A stretch of 7,850 bases of DNA. Source: Oscillospiraceae bacterium. Lineage in GTDB: Bacteria > Bacillota > Clostridia > Oscillospirales > Oscillospiraceae. The notes beneath the pieces were generated by a model that was not told where the DNA came from, did not search any database, and worked only from the letters and a program-made list of their open reading frames with translations. Every line of letters starts with the position of its first letter. The first letter of the stretch is position 1. The position numbers and the translations under genes are program-made. The stretch lies in the NCBI GenBank assembly GCA_902767395.1, contig CACXHI010000081.1, positions 1-7,850 of the forward strand. The letters run 5' to 3'. This document shows, piece by piece, positions 1 to 7,841 of this stretch.

Positions 1-815
1 ATGATGACCACGCTGATGCAGTTGGGCAGCAGGTGCTTGCGGATGACCCAGCCGCCTCTGGCGCCGGCGGCGCGGGAGGCCAGCACGTACTCCTGCTCCC
101 GCAGGGAGAGGATCTGCCCGCGGATCAGACGGGACATACTGACCCAATACAGCACGCCAAAGACAACGAACAGACTGATAATGTTGCTGCCGATCTTTGC
201 CAGTGAGGTGCCCTCCAGCGCCGGCCCGAGCGTCTGCTTCAGCACGGTTGCCAACAGAATGACCATCAGCATATCCGGCAGGGAGTAGATCAGATCGACG
301 ATGCGCATGATGATGAGATCCACCTTGCCGCCGCAGTAGCCCGCAATCGAGCCCACCGTCATGCCGATAATCAGCACGATGATGCTGGCAAAGAAGCCGA
401 CTGCCAGAGAAATGCGGGTGCCGTAGACCACGCGGATGAAATAGTCGCGCCCGGAGGCGTCGGTTCCGAAGATGTGGGGGAAGACCTTTTCGCCCGCGTC
501 GATTTTCGCCTGCTCGGTCGCGCCGTATTCAAAGGGGGCGAGGTTGCTGTAGCTGGCGTCCACGGGAACGCCGGGCTTGACGCCGAGCATGTTGTCGTAG
601 GAATAGGGCCAGAACGCGGGAATAATCAGGGAGGAAAGCGTGATCACCAGAATGACGATCATGCTGACGGTGGCAACCTTGTTTTTCAGAAGCCGCTTCA
701 TGCCGTCGCGGAAGAAGGTGGACGACGGCCGCATCTGCACCATATAGGCCTTTTCCTCGTCCGAGGCCGGGAGGAAGGAGTCCACGTCAATGTGCATCGT
801 AAACTTTTTATCCAT
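1..815 (-). CDS. oppC: Oligopeptide ABC transporter permease OppC (3' end beyond window)
   Basis: Second inner-membrane permease of an Opp/Dpp-type peptide importer; it pairs with OppB to form the channel powered by OppD/OppF-type ATPases. About 271 residues are visible, starting MDKKFTMHIDVD, and the frame is open to the left edge, so the C-terminus is missing. A cytoplasmic N-terminal stretch is followed by a first membrane segment at about residues 47-69 (VATVSMIVILVITL). A polar extracytoplasmic stretch leads to HIFGTDASGRDYF, a hallmark of OppC/DppC proteins, and then to several hydrophobic helices. The EAA loop that docks on the ATPase is seen as EQEYVLASRAAGARGG followed by RKHLLPN at about 243-268. 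The start at 815 is set by an AAGGAGG site that touches the oppB stop, giving a 12-bp gene gap and clear cotranscription with oppB. The substrate cannot be told from the permease; oligopeptides are the default for the family. Confidence 0.93.
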   Translation of the reverse strand, partial: MDKKFTMHIDVDSFLPASDEEKAYMVQMRPSSTFFRDGMKRLLKNKVATVSMIVILVITLSSLIIPAFWPYSYDNMLGVKPGVPVDASYSNLAPFEYGATEQAKIDAGEKVFPHIFGTDASGRDYFIRVVYGTRISLAVGFFASIIVLIIGMTVGSIAGYCGGKVDLIIMRIVDLIYSLPDMLMVILLATVLKQTLGPALEGTSLAKIGSNIISLFVVFGVLYWVSMSRLIRGQILSLREQEYVLASRAAGARGGWVIRKHLLPNCISVVI

Positions 816-820
816 CACGC

Positions 821-830
821 GGCCTCCTTA
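821..830 (-). promoter_or_regulatory. Ribosome binding site of oppC overlapping the oppB stop
   Basis: On the minus strand this reads TAAGGAGGCC: the TAA is the stop codon of oppB and the AAGGAGG is a near-perfect Shine-Dalgarno sequence 5-6 nt before the oppC ATG at 815. Termination on oppB would place ribosomes directly at the oppC start, so translational coupling is likely. The site fixes the oppC start. Confidence 0.85.
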
Positions 831-1757
831 ATCAAAGTTGATTCTGGGATCGACGACCTTGTAGAGAATGTCGCTGATCAGATTCATGACCACGATCAGG
901 ACGGCCAGCACGATCGTCGTGCCCATGACCATCGGATAGTCGCGGTCGGTAATGCTCTTGACGAATGCGCGTCCGATGCCGGGGACCGCAAAAATCTTCT
1001 CCACCACCAGAGAGCCTGTGACGATGTAGGCCAGCATCGGCCCAAAGTAGGTGATGACGGGGATCAGGGAGTTCTTGAGCGCGTGGCCGAAGATGATCTT
1101 CCGACCGGAGACGCCCTTGGCCTTGGCGGTGCGGATGTAGTCCTGCCCCAGCACGTCCAGCATGGATGAGCGGGTCAGACGGGTGATGTAGGCCATCGGA
1201 TAGAGCGAGAGGGTGATGATCGGCAGAATCAGGCCGCCGCTTGCCGCGCCGTTTGCCGGCAGGATCATCCATGTAATCGCAAACAGCACCAGCAGCAGCG
1301 AGCCCATGATGAACGACGGCATGGAGACGAAGGCCGTGGTGATGACCATGATGACCTTGTCGATCAGCTTGTTGCGCCGCAGCGCGGCCCACGCGCCGAG
1401 GACGATGCCCACGATGCCCGCGATTCCGGCGGCGATGACGCCGAGCTTGACGGAGGTTTTCATGCCGTCGGCAATGATGTCGATGACGTTGCGGCCTCTC
1501 TGCTTCAAGGACGGACCAAAGTCGAATTTTGTGACGATGTCCTTGAGGTAGGTCCCGTACTGCTCCAGCAGGGGCTTGTCCAGACCGTATTTCTCCTCCA
1601 GTGCCTTCTGCGCCGTCTCGCTGATGGCCTTCTCGCTCATAAACGGCCCGCCCGGAACGGCGTGCATGACGAAGAAGGTGACCGTAATGACGACCCAAAT
1701 GGTCAGCAGCGCCAGACCGATTCGCTTTAGAATGTAAAACAGTGTCTTTGAGTTCAT
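828..1757 (-). CDS. oppB: Oligopeptide ABC transporter permease OppB
   Basis: First permease of the peptide importer, 309 residues, which matches the family's usual 305-310. It has an N-terminal membrane helix (about 9-31) followed by the PGGPF signature near 35-39, then an extracytoplasmic domain with the FDFGPSLK motif. Further hydrophobic segments follow. The EAA coupling loop DYIRTAKAKG lies at about 206-215 and continues into the HALKNSLIPV segment. The C-terminal VDPRINFD resembles the DP-ending tail of E. coli OppB. The chosen start, MNSKTLFY at 1757, has an AAGGCGGAAG ribosome site just upstream. The frame stays open to 1991, but that extension runs through the promoter and leader and has no family resemblance. 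The gene is first in an operon with oppC. No substrate-binding protein gene is in the window, and ATPase genes probably lie to the left. Confidence 0.94.
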   Translation of the reverse strand: MNSKTLFYILKRIGLALLTIWVVITVTFFVMHAVPGGPFMSEKAISETAQKALEEKYGLDKPLLEQYGTYLKDIVTKFDFGPSLKQRGRNVIDIIADGMKTSVKLGVIAAGIAGIVGIVLGAWAALRRNKLIDKVIMVITTAFVSMPSFIMGSLLLVLFAITWMILPANGAASGGLILPIITLSLYPMAYITRLTRSSMLDVLGQDYIRTAKAKGVSGRKIIFGHALKNSLIPVITYFGPMLAYIVTGSLVVEKIFAVPGIGRAFVKSITDRDYPMVMGTTIVLAVLIVVMNLISDILYKVVDPRINFD

Positions 1758-1798
1758 GTTCTTCCGCCTTACCCCTTTCTGTGTTTTGTTCTGCCGCA

Positions 1799-1829
1799 CG
1801 CCGGATTCCGCCTGCGCCGGAATCCGGCG
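1799..1829 (-). repeat. Perfect 11-bp inverted repeat in the oppB leader
   Basis: Arms 1799-1809 (cgccggattcc) and 1819-1829 (ggaatccggcg) are exact reverse complements around a 9-nt loop. The repeat lies between the predicted oppB promoter and its start codon, so it would form a strong hairpin in the mRNA leader. Neither side is followed by a T-run, so it is not a standard intrinsic terminator. It could be an operator for a dimeric repressor, a transcript-stabilising stem, or part of an attenuator. The function is not known. Confidence 0.7.
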
Positions 1830-1862
1830 ACAGAGAAGCCCCTCGGCGGCTTGAACGCTCCT

Positions 1863-1891
1863 ATTATAATCGCAGAAAGGAGCAAATGCAA
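1863..1891 (-). promoter_or_regulatory. Sigma-A-type promoter for oppB-oppC
   Basis: On the minus strand TTGCAT (1891-1886) and a perfect TATAAT (1868-1863) are separated by exactly 17 bp. Transcription would start near 1856, giving a leader of about 100 nt that contains the inverted repeat at 1799-1829. The -35 element matches consensus only in TTG, so activation or an upstream A/T element may help. Confidence 0.7.
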
Positions 1892-2133
1892 TACCTTTTT
1901 GTCTGAATTGTATTAAAAAAACGAATATTTTCGCTGAATTTTGTGAATAATGCAAGAACGGGGATGATTCTTGTCTGTGCAGAGCACCCACGCATAGGAG
2001 ACGGGTTCCCTGCCCATGGCTTCGCCCCCACGCCGCGGTACGCCTTTCACTTTGCGCTCTCCCCGGTAAAATTCTCCTTTTTGCACAAGTCAGGCCTTGG
2101 ATGCTGGGGCGACGAAATAGGTACAGAATACGC

Positions 2134-2162
2134 TTTAAAACTCACGCAAGATGTGGTATACT
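2134..2162 (+). promoter_or_regulatory. Extended -10 promoter for the FMN enzyme gene
   Basis: TTTAAA (2134-2139), a 17-bp spacer, then TATACT (2157-2162) preceded by TG one base away (TGGTATACT), the extended -10 form. The start point would be near 2169, leaving about 84 nt of leader. A consensus TTGACA also occurs at 2198-2203 but has no good -10 at the right distance, so it is the weaker candidate. Confidence 0.6.
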
Positions 2163-2236
2163 GTTCTCTAGGGATGAAAATGTCAGGCAGATCCGGCTTG
2201 ACAATCAGGTCTGCTTTCCCCCTGTATGCCTGCGCC

Positions 2237-2247
2237 AAGGAGGGTGA
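2237..2247 (+). promoter_or_regulatory. Ribosome binding site that sets the start at 2253
   Basis: AAGGAGGGTGAT is a near-perfect complement of the 16S rRNA tail, placed about 8 nt before ATG 2253. It rules out the upstream in-frame ATG at 2226, which lies before this site and has none of its own. Confidence 0.85.
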
Positions 2248-2252
2248 TTCAT

Positions 2253-3239
2253 ATGAAGAACAGAGTTTGTGAAATTCTCGGAATTGAGAAGCCCATCGTA
2301 CAGGGCCCGACCTTCTGGCTGACGGACGGCAAGTACGTGGGCGCCATCAGTAAGGCCGGGGGCTTAGGCGTGCTGGGCTTTAACGCCGGACAGCAGCAGT
2401 CCGTCTACACCGTGGAGGAAACCGTGGAAAATATGCGCCGCGAGGTGAGGAGCGTCAAGGGCATCACCGACAAGCCCTTCGGCATCAACATCGGTCCCAC
2501 GGACCCCAAAACCGACAAGTTTACCCTGCCCATGCTCGATATGATGCAGGAAGAAGGCGTTCACGCCGTTGTATGGGCCTCTATGACCTTTGACGAATAT
2601 TGGGTCAGGGCCTGCCACGACCGGGACGTCAAGGTAATCTACCGGGCCCATACGCCGACGGCGGAGGACACCGAGCGCGCGATTCAGGCGGGCGTGGATA
2701 TTGTCGTTGCCACCGGCTTCGACGAGGGCGGCACGGTGCCCAACAAGGTGGTCGGCACCTTCTCCGTCATCCCCATGATCGTGGACGCGGCGAAGGGCAG
2801 AGTTCCCGTGCTGGCCTGCGGCGGCATTGCCGACGAGAGAACCGCGCAGGCAGCCATGGTGCTGGGCGCGGAGGGGCTGTTTGTGGGCACGGCGTTCCTG
2901 CTCTCCGAAGAATCCATCGTAGCGAGAAACATCAAGGACCGGGCGGTGGCCTCCGATGCGGACGATCTGCTGATGTACCGCACGGTGCCCGCGTTCTACC
3001 GCTCCCTGCCCGGCGAGCTGCCGGAAAAGCTGCTGGAAATGAGCAAGGCCGGAGCCAGCGAGGAAGAAATCTACAAGGCACAGCACGCCTATGACGGGAT
3101 GCGAGACGGGATGCTGTTCGGAGATCTGAGCAAGGGCTTTGCCTCCTTCGGCCTGGGCATTTCTCTCATCCACGCGATCGAGCCTGTCAGCGTGATTATG
3201 GACCGGCTCATGCGGGGCGTGGAGGCCGCCGCAAAATAA
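2253..3239 (+). CDS. Nitronate monooxygenase / FabK-like FMN-dependent TIM-barrel enzyme
   Basis: 328-residue flavoprotein of the 2-nitropropane dioxygenase family, which includes nitronate monooxygenases and the enoyl-ACP reductase FabK. Family marks: KPIVQGPTFWLTDG near residues 13-26, where the first strand meets FMN; the glycine loop AGGLGVLGFNAG at 35-46; HTPTAEDTERAIQAGVD at 133-149; and the phosphate-binding part ACGGIADERTAQ continuing to LGAEGLFVGTAF at 188-214. Where FabK and nitronate monooxygenases carry GGH, this protein reads EGGT (158-161), so the usual catalytic His is Thr. Classical nitronate oxidation is therefore doubtful. Length and start fit the family, and the protein looks cytosolic. 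It is first in a plus-strand group with a ferredoxin 71 bp downstream, which could supply electrons. The fold is confident; the substrate is unknown, and neither FabK nor NMO should be assigned by name. Confidence 0.85.
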   Translation: MKNRVCEILGIEKPIVQGPTFWLTDGKYVGAISKAGGLGVLGFNAGQQQSVYTVEETVENMRREVRSVKGITDKPFGINIGPTDPKTDKFTLPMLDMMQEEGVHAVVWASMTFDEYWVRACHDRDVKVIYRAHTPTAEDTERAIQAGVDIVVATGFDEGGTVPNKVVGTFSVIPMIVDAAKGRVPVLACGGIADERTAQAAMVLGAEGLFVGTAFLLSEESIVARNIKDRAVASDADDLLMYRTVPAFYRSLPGELPEKLLEMSKAGASEEEIYKAQHAYDGMRDGMLFGDLSKGFASFGLGISLIHAIEPVSVIMDRLMRGVEAAAK

Positions 3240-3249
3240 GACCGGATCG

Positions 3250-3280
3250 GACAGGGCTGTCATATCGCGGCAGCCCCGTC
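3250..3280 (+). repeat. Imperfect hairpin between the FMN enzyme and ferredoxin genes
   Basis: Arms gacagggctg (3250-3259) and cagccccgtc (3271-3280) pair at nine of ten positions around an 11-nt loop. It begins 10 nt after the stop codon. No T-run follows, so it is more likely a processing or stability stem, or a weak partial terminator, than a full intrinsic terminator. Confidence 0.4.
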
Positions 3281-3310
3281 TGAGCATCCAGACGATTCGG
3301 GATGGATACA

Positions 3311-3556
3311 ATGACAGTCTGTTATCTTGTCACAGATGCGTGTATCCGCTGCGGCGTTTGCGCGAAGGTCTGCCCCGCGAACAATATCACCGTGACGAGG
3401 AACGGCGTCCGCTTTGCCGACCGCTGCGAGGTCTGCTACGCCTGCCTGCACAACTGCCCGCAGAACGCCATCCACATGCGGGAGGAACGGAGCCCGGTGC
3501 GCTTGCGCAACGAACACGTTTCCCTGCAGGATATCGTCGAGGCAAACGAATCATGA
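3311..3556 (+). CDS. Small dicluster (2x[4Fe-4S]) ferredoxin
   Basis: 81-residue iron-sulfur electron carrier of the cytosol. It has two complete cluster motifs: C11-x2-C14-x2-C17-x3-C21-P and C39-x2-C42-x2-C45-x3-C49-P. Each CP is followed by a short hydrophobic stretch, as in bacterial ferredoxins. The C-terminal tail (SPVRLRNEHVSLQDIV) resembles the end of EFR1-type proteins, which are larger flavodoxin-ferredoxin fusions. Here no flavodoxin part precedes it, so this is a stand-alone domain. ATG 3311 has a GGGATGGA stretch at suitable distance; ATG 3302, three codons earlier and in frame, is the alternative. It lies 71 bp after the FMN enzyme and 18 bp before the ZIP transporter, and is probably cotranscribed with one or both. 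The likely role is passing electrons to the FMN enzyme, but that is inference from position. Confidence 0.85.
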   Translation: MTVCYLVTDACIRCGVCAKVCPANNITVTRNGVRFADRCEVCYACLHNCPQNAIHMREERSPVRLRNEHVSLQDIVEANES

Positions 3557-3574
3557 GGATATGGGAGGCAACAA

Positions 3575-4354
3575 ATGACAGCAGAGACAATTCTTGGAAT
3601 TCTGATTCCCTTTTTCGGCACCAGTCTGGGCGCCGCTATGGTATTCGTGCTGAAAAAGAAGATATCAAGCAACGTGCAGAAAACCCTGACTGGCTTTGCT
3701 GCCGGGGTCATGGTGGCGGCGTCCTTCTGGAGCCTTCTGCAGCCGGCGCTGGAGAGCAGCGAGGCCATGGGGACCTGGTCCTTTGTGCCTGCGGCGGTGG
3801 GCTTTTTGATCGGCGTAGGCTTCCTGCTCTTGCTGGACGAGGTCACCCCGCACCTGCACTTCAACAATCAGGAGGAGGGCCCCAGATCCGGGCTCAAGCG
3901 CACCACCAAGCTGATATTGGCCGTGACCCTGCACAACGTCCCGGAGGGCATGGCGGTTGGCGTGGTCTACGCTGGCTTCCTTTCCGGCAACGCCGGGATC
4001 AGCGCGGCGGGCGCTCTGGCGCTGGCCTTGGGCATTGCCATACAGAACTTCCCAGAGGGAGCCATCGTCTCCATGCCCCTGCGGGCCGAGGGCATGAACA
4101 AGGGAAAGACCTTCCTCTTTGGGGTCCTGTCCGGTGTGGTGGAGCCCATCGCGGCAGTGGTCACTGTGCTGGCCGCAGAGGCTGTCGTCCCCATCATGCC
4201 CTACCTGCTGGCTTTCGCTGCGGGCGCTATGATGTACGTCGTGGTAGAGGAGCTGATTCCCGAGACGTCGGAGGGCAAGCATAGCAACTTCGGCACCGTT
4301 GCCTTCTCCATGGGCTTTGTTTTGATGATGGTGCTGGACGTTGCGCTTGGATAG
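3575..4354 (+). CDS. ZIP-family divalent metal (zinc) transporter
   Basis: 259-residue integral membrane protein of the ZIP family (GufA/ZupT-like length), which lets Zn2+ and sometimes Fe2+ or Mn2+ into the cytoplasm. About eight hydrophobic segments are visible, roughly at 5-25, 36-56, 70-88, 112-135, 143-165, 180-200, 203-223 and 239-257. The two metal-site signatures are intact: HNVPEG at 120-125 in the fourth helix and QNFPEG at 157-162 in the fifth. EP at 190-191 and the EE pair at 235-236 are also typical. The cytoplasmic loop between helices 3 and 4 is short, with HLH at 93-95 in place of a long His-rich stretch. The start at 3575 has GGGAGG at 3563-3568. The gene follows the ferredoxin by 18 bp. 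No GC-rich terminator stem follows, only an A/T-rich stretch at 4355-4369. Metal preference cannot be read from the sequence. Confidence 0.92.
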   Translation: MTAETILGILIPFFGTSLGAAMVFVLKKKISSNVQKTLTGFAAGVMVAASFWSLLQPALESSEAMGTWSFVPAAVGFLIGVGFLLLLDEVTPHLHFNNQEEGPRSGLKRTTKLILAVTLHNVPEGMAVGVVYAGFLSGNAGISAAGALALALGIAIQNFPEGAIVSMPLRAEGMNKGKTFLFGVLSGVVEPIAAVVTVLAAEAVVPIMPYLLAFAAGAMMYVVVEELIPETSEGKHSNFGTVAFSMGFVLMMVLDVALG

Positions 4355-4388
4355 TTTTTTATAAAAAAAGAGTATCGTCTATGAAAAG

Positions 4389-4784
4389 GTGTCTCACGTT
4401 TTTTGCGGCGCCGTTACAGGCGCGTTTGCGATTATGCTGTATCTGCACTGCGGCCTGATCGCGGCGGCAATCAAGGGGGAAGAGCTACCCGAGTCCCCGA
4501 AAAGCTGTCCAGCATACAAACGGGAGTTGCTCCGCAATCATCCCACGGTCTACTGTGGCACCCACACCCCTCAGGGCTATGAGAATCTGGAGGCCAAGCG
4601 GGTGATGGATCTGGACAACCCGGTTCCCACCGTCTTCCCGGAGCTGGACTTCACCAAGGCCGAGGCCACCGGCAAGTACGTCTGCTCCATCTGCGGCTAC
4701 GTCTACGACCCCGCCGAGGGCGACCTTCACGCCGTCAAAGCAACGGGCAAATTCAAGATTGCCCTGCCGCTGATGCTGGAATAA
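4389..4784 (+). pseudogene. Chimeric ORF ending in half a rubredoxin domain
   Basis: An open frame of 131 codons if it starts at GTG 4389; the frame is open from 4365, just after a TAA. The start is poor: AAAGG abuts the GTG without spacing. A Cys-containing hydrophobic stretch (CGAVTGAF, residues 6-13) resembles the CGAVTGA motif of C_GCAxxG_C_C proteins, but little else of that family is seen. The middle (about 37-95) is coding-like but unrecognised. Residues 97-112 (YVCSICGYVYDPAEGD) are an exact-looking rubredoxin first half with the first CxxC (C99, C102). The second half, with the other CxxC needed for the Fe(Cys)4 site, is absent, and an unrelated tail (LHAVKATGKFKI...) finishes the frame. 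The breakpoint is near 4726. This is probably a decayed or recombined gene unable to bind iron normally. An alternative is an assembly join. Confidence 0.6.
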
Positions 4785-4788
4785 GTAG

Positions 4789-6222
<1,434 letters not shown>

Positions 6223-7072
6223 TTCCTGCAACTGGTGCAGAATATCATCCGCCACCTCCTGATGCTTCATCTGGTAGGTGTGCCCCGTCTTTTCAATCAA
6301 AATCAGCTTGTTCCGATCGGCGGTGGGCATGTGGGCGTTCAGGTTGCGCAAAAACTCTGCCGGATCGCCGTCGGTGAAGTTGTCGTAGGTGCCCACCAGC
6401 AGCGCGCCGGCGTGGGTGATCTTCTCCGCCTGGGAGAAATTGCCGTCCTTTGCGGTATGCACGTTGTTTAAGAGGCCGGAGAACTGCCAGTCATATGCAG
6501 TATTGGCGACGCACTCCACCCACCCCATGAAAGGAAACGGCAGCAGCTTGTTGCCGTCGCCGCGCTCTATCTGCTGGCGGATCATGCGCTTTTCCCGGTC
6601 GGTCACGCCGGACGTCATATAGTCGAGGTTGGCGGGAGAGAGCAGGAAGAAGTGCTCCACCTGCGGATCGTGATGGCGGGAGAGGTAGTAGATGACCTTG
6701 TTTGCGCCGAGGGAATGTCCTGCGCGATGATGTGCTCATAGCCCTCTTCTTCGGCAAAGGTCAGATAAGCATCAATGTCCTCGTCGGTATAGGAAAACCG
6801 TTCATTCCAGGAGCCGATGAGCTCTTCCTTCCCGGTGTTTACGTTGACGGTTCTGATCTGTCCGAAGGCATTGTTTGTCTGAGCGTAAATGAAGTCGATG
6901 CCGCCCGCGTTCAGCGTGTCGCCGATGTTGTAATAGAACGGATTGGAATAGAAATTGCCGTGGATGCCGGTGATGGCGATCATCACCGTGTCTGCGGTTT
7001 TTTCTCTTTGCTGGCGGAACAGCACGCCGTTCAGCACAACGCCCCGTTTGGTAGGCGCGTCCAAGCGGAATC

Positions 7073-7495
7073 TCATGAACGCTCCCTCCCGCTGAAAATG
7101 CACTTATGGGCCGGTGAGGAATAACAGTGGTTACAGGAAACGCACTTCGATACGGTGCAGGGGTTCTCCAGCATCTTGTTCGGCAAGTCCGGCTCCACCT
7201 GTATGTACCTGCCGTTCCCCTCGCGGTAAAACGCACCCAGCGCAAGTTGGGTGACGACGGGGATGCTTTCCGCGTGGATCACGTCGACCAGTTTTTGATA
7301 CTGCGGAATGAGCGCGTCGTCGCAGAGCCGCATCATGCCGTCAAAATAGTAGTCGTGCAGGGCCACGCTGATAAAGCCGGCGATTATCGTTCCCACGCCG
7401 CCTTTGGCAAGCTCGGAATAAATCTCATAGGCTTCTTTCGTTACGCCTACACGTGGGCAGATCAGCAGATGCAGAAGGAAACGAAATGAAAGCAC
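7073..7495 (-). pseudogene. Internally deleted NADH:flavin oxidoreductase (old yellow enzyme family)
   Basis: 140 codons from ATG 7495 to TGA 7073. Residues from about 17 (GVTKEAYEIYSELAKGGVG, then MMRLCDDALIPQYQKLV and VVTQLALGAFY) match the start of the flavin-binding TIM barrel of OYE/2,4-dienoyl-CoA reductase-like enzymes. Right after GRYIQVEPD (95-103) the text jumps to LPNKM...VSKCVSCNHCYSSPAHKCIF, which is the family's far C-terminal Cys-rich end (C118, C121, C124, C132). About 200 residues are missing: most of the barrel with its FMN-phosphate and catalytic sites. The first ~30 residues are also missing and replaced by an unrelated MLSFRFLLHLL. The deletion, near 7187-7200, keeps the frame. 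The remnant ends in an ATGA overlap with the hydrolase. It cannot bind FMN normally. True homology covers about 7450 to 7073. Confidence 0.75.
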
Positions 7496-7703
7496 TGTTT
7501 TTCATCGCCAGCCCCGGAGAGAAGTTCAACACCGCACAGCGCCTTCTCCGTCAAAGCACAAATGGCGATGCATGAGAAAATGAAAGACATCATACAAGCA
7601 AACGTGCAGAGGCAATCTATGAACACTGTCGATTGGGCGGACTGCAATCAGAAATAAAGCGATGGAGGAAATCCCATGAAAACCAATCCGGCAAAAGCAG
7701 ACA
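7496..7703. other. Stretch with only short reading frames beside the tRNA
   Basis: No intact gene is recognised. Plus-strand pieces look mildly coding: a 29-codon frame from ATG 7486 (MKALFFIASPGEKFNTAQRL) to 7575, and an overlapping shifted frame ending MKDIIQANVQRQSMNTVDW...K at 7657. A third ATG at 7676 has a good GGAGG site (7664-7668), but its frame runs through the terminator and the antisense strand of the tRNA. These may be eroded ends of former genes. None could be assigned to a family. Confidence 0.35.
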
Positions 7704-7764
7704 ACAAAAAACCAGACAAAGCCGACTGCCTGACCGAAGGGTCACAATTCGGATTTGTCTGGTT
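7704..7764 (-). terminator. Rho-independent terminator of tRNA-Arg
   Basis: On the minus strand AACCAGACAAA (7764-7754) pairs perfectly over 11 bp with TTTGTCTGGTT (7720-7710), and the transcript runs into six U (7711-7706). Inside, CCGA pairs with TCGG, and TGACC pairs with GGTCA around a CUUC tetraloop, so the whole forms one long interrupted stem. Its base lies directly after the tRNA CCA. Confidence 0.88.
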
Positions 7765-7841
7765 TGGTACGCCGGAAGGGACTCGAACCCCCGACCTACT
7801 GGTTCGTAGCCAGTCACTCTATCCAACTGAGCTACCGGCGC
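7765..7841 (-). tRNA. tRNA-Arg (anticodon ACG)
   Basis: 77 nt including an encoded CCA. The acceptor arm GCGCCGG pairs with CCGGCGT, with G1-U72 as a wobble and A73 as discriminator. The D arm is GCTC/GAGT. The anticodon arm is ACTGG-CTACGAA-CCAGT with anticodon ACG (plus 7805-7807), which reads CGN arginine codons after A34 is changed to inosine. The variable loop is AGGTC, and the T arm is GGGGG-TTCGAGT-CCCTT with two G-U pairs. A terminator follows at once; the promoter lies outside the window. tRNA ends are common integration targets, and the broken genes nearby fit such a site, but no attachment-site duplicate was seen here. Confidence 0.97.

Larger units (their letters stand above)
1758..2252. 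other. Divergent gene-free region between oppB and the FMN enzyme gene
   Basis: About 495 bases without a convincing gene. It holds a minus-strand promoter at 1863-1891 and a leader hairpin at 1799-1829 for oppB, and a plus-strand promoter at 2134-2162 with an untranslated leader of about 85 nt for the FMN enzyme. The A/T-rich part near 1890-1950 lies just upstream of the oppB -35 element and could act as an UP-like element. Two open frames of 63 and 109 codons here have no ribosome site and no recognisable composition. No known riboswitch fold was recognised in either leader. Confidence 0.6.

Noticed and set aside
474..1169. 231-codon plus-strand frame rich in His, Asp and Gly
   Set aside because: It lies antisense to oppC and oppB, which have clear family motifs; its composition is that of a shadow frame of GC-rich coding DNA.
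2198..2203. Consensus TTGACA as a -35 element for the FMN enzyme
   Set aside because: No acceptable -10 lies 16-18 bp downstream; the extended -10 promoter at 2134-2162 is better.
1943..2272. 109-codon plus and 63-codon minus frames in the divergent region
   Set aside because: They have no ribosome sites or recognisable domains and overlap predicted promoters; best treated as noncoding.
2364..3311. 315-codon minus-strand frame
   Set aside because: It is antisense to the FMN enzyme gene and has no ribosome site or recognisable domain.
3340..4284. 314-codon plus-strand frame overlapping ferredoxin and ZIP genes
   Set aside because: It is an Arg/Gly-rich shadow in another frame; the ferredoxin cysteines and ZIP motifs identify the true frames.
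4355..4369. T-run and A-run after the ZIP stop as an intrinsic terminator
   Set aside because: There is no GC-rich stem before the T-run, only a short A/T self-complementary stretch.
6700..6730. Programmed -1 frameshift in the hydrolase gene
   Set aside because: The site lacks an X-XXY-YYZ slippery heptamer and a clear downstream pseudoknot; a simple base loss explains it.
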